DNA of 64,000 bases from Diprion similis (taxonomy: Eukaryota > Arthropoda > Insecta > Hymenoptera > Diprionidae): NCBI RefSeq assembly GCF_021155765.1, contig NC_060112.1, positions 7,006,001 through 7,070,000 of the forward strand, read 5' to 3'. The notes below the pieces were generated by a model. The model did not search any database, had not been told where the DNA came from, and was given only the letters and a program-made list of their open reading frames with translations. Position numbers and translations under genes: made by a program. Below, piece after piece: positions 58,855 through 64,000 of this stretch; the stretch's first letter is position 1, and every line of letters starts with the position of its first letter.

Positions 58855-59510
58855 ACGCAAACGAATGAACGGATGAATGAATGAAAACGAGACTAATGAA
58901 CGAATGAATAAACGATAGAGCCCAATGAATAAAAAAAGACCAAACTAATTGATTAATTGATAACAAATGACATGAATTGAAAAAATAAATAACTAAATGA
59001 GCGAATGAATGAATGAATGAATGAACGAAAAAATGAATGTATGAATGAACGGAAGATGAATGAAAAAGAAACGAATCAATTGATTGATTGACCAATAAAA
59101 ACGACATAAATGAACGAACATACGATTGATTGAATCAATGATGAACAGATAAATGATGAATGTATAAATGAAGAATGAATGAATTAAAAAACGAATAATA
59201 ATAAGAAACAAATTAATCAACGAATGAATAATTAAATGAATAATCATATGAACGTATGAACAAATAATTGACTGAATGAATGGGATGAATGGCGATTGAA
59301 ATGACCGAAACAATAAAAAAAGAATAAAATGAACGAACAAATAAACAACCGAATGAATGATTGATCGATAAAGAAATGAATGAACAATGAGTGAATGTTA
59401 CATGGAATGAACGAACGAATGAATGAGTATATAAATAATCAAATGAATGAATGAACAAATCAACTAATGAATGAACAAAAAAAAAAGCAAATAAAAACCG
59501 GATCAATTTC
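58855..59510. repeat. Degenerate (AATG/AACG)n array, about 650 bp
   Basis: Units such as gaatgaatgaacgaa recur throughout with frequent point changes. Minus-strand frames read Phe/Ile/His/Ser repeats and are artefacts. A shorter array of the same kind lies at 9,358-9,440. Confidence 0.85.
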
Positions 59511-59629
59511 ATTAAATACAAAATTCGCCAAGACAGTTATAATCGTTGACGAAAAGTAACTGAAAAAAAAAACTCAAAATCGAATGATAGCTAATGCAGA
59601 ATAATTTGGGCCCCAATGTGTGTCTGTAA

Positions 59630-59654
59630 GGGGGGGGGGGGGGGGGGGGGGGGG
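59630..59654. repeat. Poly-G run, about 24 nt
   Basis: Longest of several G/C homopolymers in the window (others near 1,036; 13,308; 41,452; 44,297; 45,947). It flanks a CRE-bearing CpG-rich block. Confidence 0.9.
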
Positions 59655-59699
59655 AGCTCCCAGCACAGACACACCGAAGGCCCGAACCACTTCGACGAG

Positions 59700-59775
59700 G
59701 CCACGTGGTGTGGCGCGCGGGGAACAATCAATGCAGTGACGTCATTCCCGCGAGAGCCAATCCGCGGCCGGCTCC
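59700..59775. promoter_or_regulatory. CRE + CCAAT promoter-like block
   Basis: AATGCAGTGACGTCA (CRE 59,737-59,744) followed by CCAAT at about 59,758 in a CpG-rich setting, with an E-box CACGTG at 59,702. It shares ATGCAGTGACGTCA with the block at 61,773. Confidence 0.5.
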
Positions 59776-59819
59776 ATTCAACCCGCGAAGGCTCCGGCCA
59801 AGTAGAAGCTGTTCGAGTT

Positions 59820-59919
59820 ATGTCAGACTCCGCCGGACTGCAGTTACTCCTCTACCACTGCGCGCCCGGAACGGATTCCTTCGGAAACGGGGATCATCGA
59901 GGAGGATCCTGTCCGTTCG
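59820..59919 (+). CDS. Candidate first coding exon, unknown gene
   Basis: ATG then 33 codons beginning MSDSAGLQLLLYHCAPGTDS and ending SCPF with donor TTCG|gtaaat, phase 1. It starts about 75 nt after the CRE/CCAAT block. GC-rich and free of stops to the donor. I do not recognise it, and no in-window acceptor exon follows with certainty. Confidence 0.35.
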
Positions 59920-61730
59920 GTAAATACGGAATATTGGATCAAAGTACCGGGAGTGATTTCGCGACGATTTCAAAGGGGAGGATTTGAAAGTTTTACAAAT
60001 TCCTTTGTATTTTCTATTTGTTTGTGTCGGACTAACCTCGTTCGGAAGTTGGCAATATTCGTATGTGATAAAAAAGGAAGAGAAAAAAGAAAAAATACGA
60101 CGACCGAGTATTTCATTGATTATAATAATTAAATAGAAATCCAATTCAACCCCGTGCATATAGAGGTGAAGGAAAAATTGGTGGTAATTTGTAATCGAGT
60201 TCATCATCCGCAGATCACCGATCATCTTGTGAATTATTCAACCGACTTTCATTACCAACGTAAGTTTGCAGAGGAAGTCGCTTTATCCTAAATTAAGTTT
60301 CACTTTGTGTCACGTATTTTGATCTCAAACATCATCTGCAGAAACAGAATACGCGTACGAAGGCTGCAAGATGGTTTGAGTGATCGGAAGAAAAAAAATT
60401 TGTATAAAAAAAACGTAGAGGAAGTCCATTTTTCGGAACACCAAATTTTATCCCGAGTCACGTAATTTGCAATATGATTTCGGCAGGGATGAGAAAAAAA
60501 AATTTCTAATCTTCTTCCTTGCACCGAGTTTCTGACGTTGATTTTGTTGCGGAGAAAATCCCATAAAACGTTATAACAATCATTACAACGAGAAGGTATG
60601 CTCTGAACTTTTTCGAACGTTGCGAGGCAAAAACACGTGGATCTAAGGGGGTCAAAATCAAGCACCCAAATACACGCCCACGCAAATATTCTCTCGCATT
60701 CGGAAGTCTCGACCGACGCCCACGCCGTGAAAGTTCAACGGGTTTATTACGATGTCTGTCTGCCTGGAGGAAAGTAAAAGTAATACCCACAGAAGCTGGC
60801 CCAATTTTTAGTTTTTTGTTGTTTTTTTTTTTTTTTTGTTTTTTTTTCTTTTTGCCGAAAAAAATTTTTACTGCAGATTGAGTGATTGAATCATTGATTG
60901 GTCGATAGATTTTTAGCTTCTAGGAACAGTTTGCTTATGTTTTGTTATACTTTATACCTTTTTCAAAGAATTATTAAAACAAAAATACCGGAATGAGACA
61001 AAAAAAAAATAAAGAAGATAACAACAATATGTAACATTGAGAAGATGAGTATAAAAGAAAGGAAGAAAGCGAGGTGAAATCTGAATGAACAGAATAATGT
61101 TATACCACAGAGATAAATACTAGCGAAATTGCGAAGCAACGAATGAAAGAAAATGATAAGAAAAAAATACCTTTAATAAAATCCGTGGAAAAAAAACGCA
61201 ATTCATGCCACTGCTGAATCCACTATTATATGTTGCAAAATAAATTTAGCTTCCTTGCGAACAAAGAAAAACGATGCAAAGAACAAAAGAAAAAGAAAAA
61301 AACACGTCACATTATCACTTCAATCAATTTCTTCAAAGAAAGATGTACTATAGTGTAACAATGCAAAACATAAAAAAATTCGATCGCAACAAATCTCCGT
61401 TTATTTCCCCAAAGTGTGAATGAAAAAAAGAAGTTCCAATTTTTTTTTTTTTTTTTTTTTTTCATGAATAAAAAGAAGAAAGAGAATGGATAAAATATCT
61501 CAAACTTGACAAAAATTTAAAACAAATACTCGAACAATCGATAATTAGATAGAGAATCAAGGAAAGAGAGAAAAAAACGCTCCTAGTTTAGTAAAAAATT
61601 GCAATTTGGGGCCTTATGGAAAATATTAACGTGCATGGGGTCCGTTTTCGACGAACTGGGTCAACTTGTCCCGTCCTTCGAGGCTTCCGGTTCCCTGCTC
61701 CTACCCCCAAACCCCCTTGCGGATAATTCC
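59920..61730. other. AT-rich stretch, nothing assigned
   Basis: No exon, RNA or clear repeat beyond poly-A/T runs. A minus-strand frame at 60,506-60,790 is unrecognised. Confidence 0.5.
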
Positions 61731-61860
61731 GCGTCACGTTGGCGACGAAAGGGGAGGGGGAGGGGGATCGAAATGCAGTGACGTCAGTAGAGCCGCGAGG
61801 CCTTATTGGCCAGTCGAGCTCCGACGTCACGGGACGACGCTTCTGTGTTCGACCCCTACC
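61731..61860. promoter_or_regulatory. CRE + CCAAT promoter-like block with a second CRE
   Basis: AAATGCAGTGACGTCA (CRE 61,779-61,786), an inverted CCAAT (TTGGCC near 61,805), then gacgtcacggg (61,823). CpG-rich. A donor-like ACG|gtacgt follows near 62,009, so a 5'UTR exon is possible on the plus strand. Confidence 0.48.
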
Positions 61861-62011
61861 CTCTTTCCCTCTCACCCTCCTTCGTTCCTTGCTTCCTTCC
61901 TTCACCCCTGCAACAGGGTGCAATCGGGTTCAAAGTCCCAGTTTTCCAAGGCTGCGAGATATCCCAGCAGAGATTTCACGGGATAGACGAATACATGGAT
62001 GTATATACGGT

Positions 62012-63020
62012 ACGTGTTATAGATCCGAGAAATGCGATTTCTGTGGATCCAGCTTCGGGAGAAACGATCGAAAAAAGTCGATACTTTTTCGCAATTTTAT
62101 TATGGAAGATTGCATGGTCGCACGTTCAGAATGATTTGTCAATTTGTTGCATTTTCTAAGCTGCTAAGATCTCGAGATCGTTTCGAAAGTATAGAAATAG
62201 AAAATATATACTCAAAATTCGGTAGTGGAATGCTTGGATATCGATGCTTCGTCTCGAATCGATTTGAAACCAGTTTTTATATTATTTTTTACAAAATTAC
62301 CGAAGCAGATTTTCTTCTTTCTTTGCAGTGGTTAATTTTAATAATTAATAATTAATATTGCTATTTTTTAAACCGTAATTGATATCGTCGCAATGTTGTG
62401 AAATTAGATTTTCAACTATGCCAACGTGATTGAAGAAATGAGAAAAACAGTCCAATTAATCTTTTCGGAATAAAATGATGAGTCATTGTAGAATGAATCT
62501 GAACGAATTTACCAAATTTTTCACCATTTCGAAACGATTCGAAAAGAAGCATCGACATTTTTAAGCTTTTCTTCATAATTGTAGTTTTTTAGAATTTTGT
62601 ATTTTCAAATACATCTTCGTAGCTAAGTACGAGTATAACTATTTTACATACATTCAATGTTCGATTGTCTCGTGACGAAATCAATAAAGGGTATCGATTT
62701 TTGGTCCATTAGCCTCCTTATAATCAATACTACAATCATCATCGTTACGCAAATTCTGAGAAAACATTTTTTTCTTTCAGTAAAGTAAGGGGTAAAAAAA
62801 TTACGCGGAAAAAATCTACCGTTTCATTTCGTATAACGTGCAATTTTTCACACACACACACATTTTTCAAATACACACTTAATTGTGTAAAAAGTGAAAA
62901 TAGGTGTTAGATTAATTTCGTATTTATAGCATCATATGACCTATAATTAAATACAATATTGCGGCAGGATTACTGCAGACGTTTCTGATTTTTTTTCTTC
63001 GTCTTAACTATGTATCAGAC
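62012..63020. other. AT-rich stretch, nothing assigned
   Basis: CA repeat near 62,849-62,862. No coding signal seen. Confidence 0.5.
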
Positions 63021-63494
63021 CCCCTACAAATGATGGTGTTTAATAAAAAAATATCCTCTCGAAAGATGAGCTCTCTCTAGCTGAAGTGCAACAGGTCTTT
63101 TAATTTTAATCTCCCATTCGTTTAAGATCTGAAAATTTCACTTTTCGTAAAAAATTGAAATACTGATAAAGCGTGCAATATTTTTTAAATAAGCGATTTC
63201 TTCTGTTTCGGTAAAATCCATAATTTTCAGATAACTGTAATGCGTGTTCTAGTGATGAAAACTAAGCTTTATCATAGAGGTTCGGAAAGCTTCAATAATC
63301 AACTCCAAGGATCTATGCATGAATTTAAGAAATACTGAATAGTTTACCAGTATCTTAACTTTCAACGAAAAGTAAAATTTTGCCATTTCAAGCGAATGGG
63401 AAATAAAAATTAAAAAGATACCTGTTAGACTTGAGCAAAAAAGCCTATCTTTCGAGAGGATCTTTTTCCCATTAAACCCTAATATTTGAAGGGG
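63021..63494. mobile_element. 474-bp foldback element
   Basis: The left end cccctacaaatgatggtgtt and the reversed right end ccccttcaaatattagggtt are alike. Deeper, atcctctcgaaagat and caacaggt.ttttaatttt appear on both arms, as does cccattcg. No coding capacity. Confidence 0.85.
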
Positions 63495-63639
63495 TAAGAA
63501 AAAAGTAGAAAATTCTTCCTTTGAACCAGCGTAATGAACGTCAACATCAAAATCGTATAAAAATATTGTACTCGCGTTGACTTACAAATTTTGTTTGGTT
63601 GGTATGTTGTTGTTGTTTTTGTTTTTTTTTTCTGTGTAT

Positions 63640-63860
63640 GTTTATTTTTTTGGGGCGGGAATAGTCGGGACCAGGGGTGGGATGGGGGTTGTTTTACTGA
63701 ATGCAACCCTGGAGGAGGCTTCTATGGATGGCGCCCCATTGAGAAAGATGGCGACGAAGGTTCAAGCCGACTAACCCGGTGACCCAGTTCGCCGTTTGCG
63801 TCATTCACATTCTATCCCCACTTCGGCAGACGTCAACCAACCAAGAACCGACACCACCAT
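63640..63860. promoter_or_regulatory. GC-rich block with ATGGCG motifs
   Basis: Contains aagATGGCG and ggATGGCGcc, which match the YY1/Pho-type core, and a short frame MDGAPLRKMATKVQAD. Possibly a promoter or first exon of the next gene; no splice model is supportable. Confidence 0.25.
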
Positions 63861-64000
63861 TACACGAAAATCACGGGTATATTATACGAGTATTCCTGCG
63901 TAGTGCATCAATTGTCATAATCACACCGTAATGTCACGAAACTGCATGCCGTGTTGAAAAGATATCTTATACGTACACCTAGACCGAAAATTTAAATAAA

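Larger units (their letters stand above)
57513..59600. other. Non-coding stretch with degenerate tetranucleotide repeats
   Basis: Apart from the 58,160 block, AT-rich. 58,855-59,510 is a long degenerate array of GAAT/GAAC/AATG units. Confidence 0.55.

Noticed and set aside
58853..59521. Minus-strand frames rich in Phe, Ile, His and Ser
   Set aside because: They translate a degenerate tetranucleotide array; no splice sites, no family resemblance.
61739..62134. Plus-strand frames through the CRE block ending near a gtacgt donor
   Set aside because: No ATG in the frame that fits the donor phase; more likely untranslated if transcribed at all.

Overview
The window looks like insect nuclear DNA: AT-rich, full of homopolymers, short tandem repeats and small foldback transposons, with genes split into short exons by long introns. 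A troponin I gene carrying Pro-Ala-rich exons argues against Diptera, because in flies the comparable extension sits on tropomyosin. Hymenoptera (sawfly or wasp) is my best inference, not a proof. Two genes can be reconstructed exon by exon, both on the minus strand. Their exons join in frame at consensus splice sites.

Region 1 (289 to about 20,350, minus): a CD151/TSPAN11-type tetraspanin. Four 3' coding exons (289-435, 525-686, 1172-1345, 3256-3447) and a fifth (5903-5981) give the four membrane segments and the large extracellular loop with CCG, PDSCC and six cysteines. Two alternative N-termini fit the same phase: a 16-nt microexon at 6132-6147, or a far upstream ATGG exon (ends 19,572) plus a 19-nt microexon at 12,043-12,061. 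The predicted proteins are 254 and 258 aa. A GC-rich block at 19,830-20,400 is the likely promoter or 5'UTR.

Region 2 (about 21,735 to 52,840, minus): troponin I (wings up A, wupA). A non-coding first exon and three tiny exons (20, 16 and 18 coding nt) encode the N-terminus. Two core exons follow, then four mutually exclusive copies of the IT-arm exon (95, 101, 101, 101 nt), then two constitutive exons. The 3' end has several options: a short terminal exon at 28,790, an optional 18-nt exon at 26,427, a standard terminal exon at 25,405, and four exons at 23,292-22,044 adding about 258 Pro/Ala-rich residues. The last form corresponds to the flight-muscle heavy troponin (TnH). An internal donor in the standard terminal exon would join it in frame to that extension.

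Region 3 (about 52,900 to 64,000): no complete gene is visible. Five CpG-rich blocks each hold a perfect TGACGTCA (CRE) palindrome, and two of them share a 13-nt core including the CRE, with CCAAT sequence nearby. There are two candidate plus-strand exons (57,318-57,512 and 59,820-59,919). This may be the 5' end of a further gene with several promoters lying mostly outside the window.

Mobile DNA: at least nine small inverted-repeat (foldback/MITE-like) elements, a Helitron-like repeat tail, and two compact hairpins (2,120-2,199 and 17,770-17,887) that could be precursors of small RNAs or minimal MITEs. No tRNA, rRNA, CRISPR array or autonomous transposase was found. All splice models are by eye and need RNA data.
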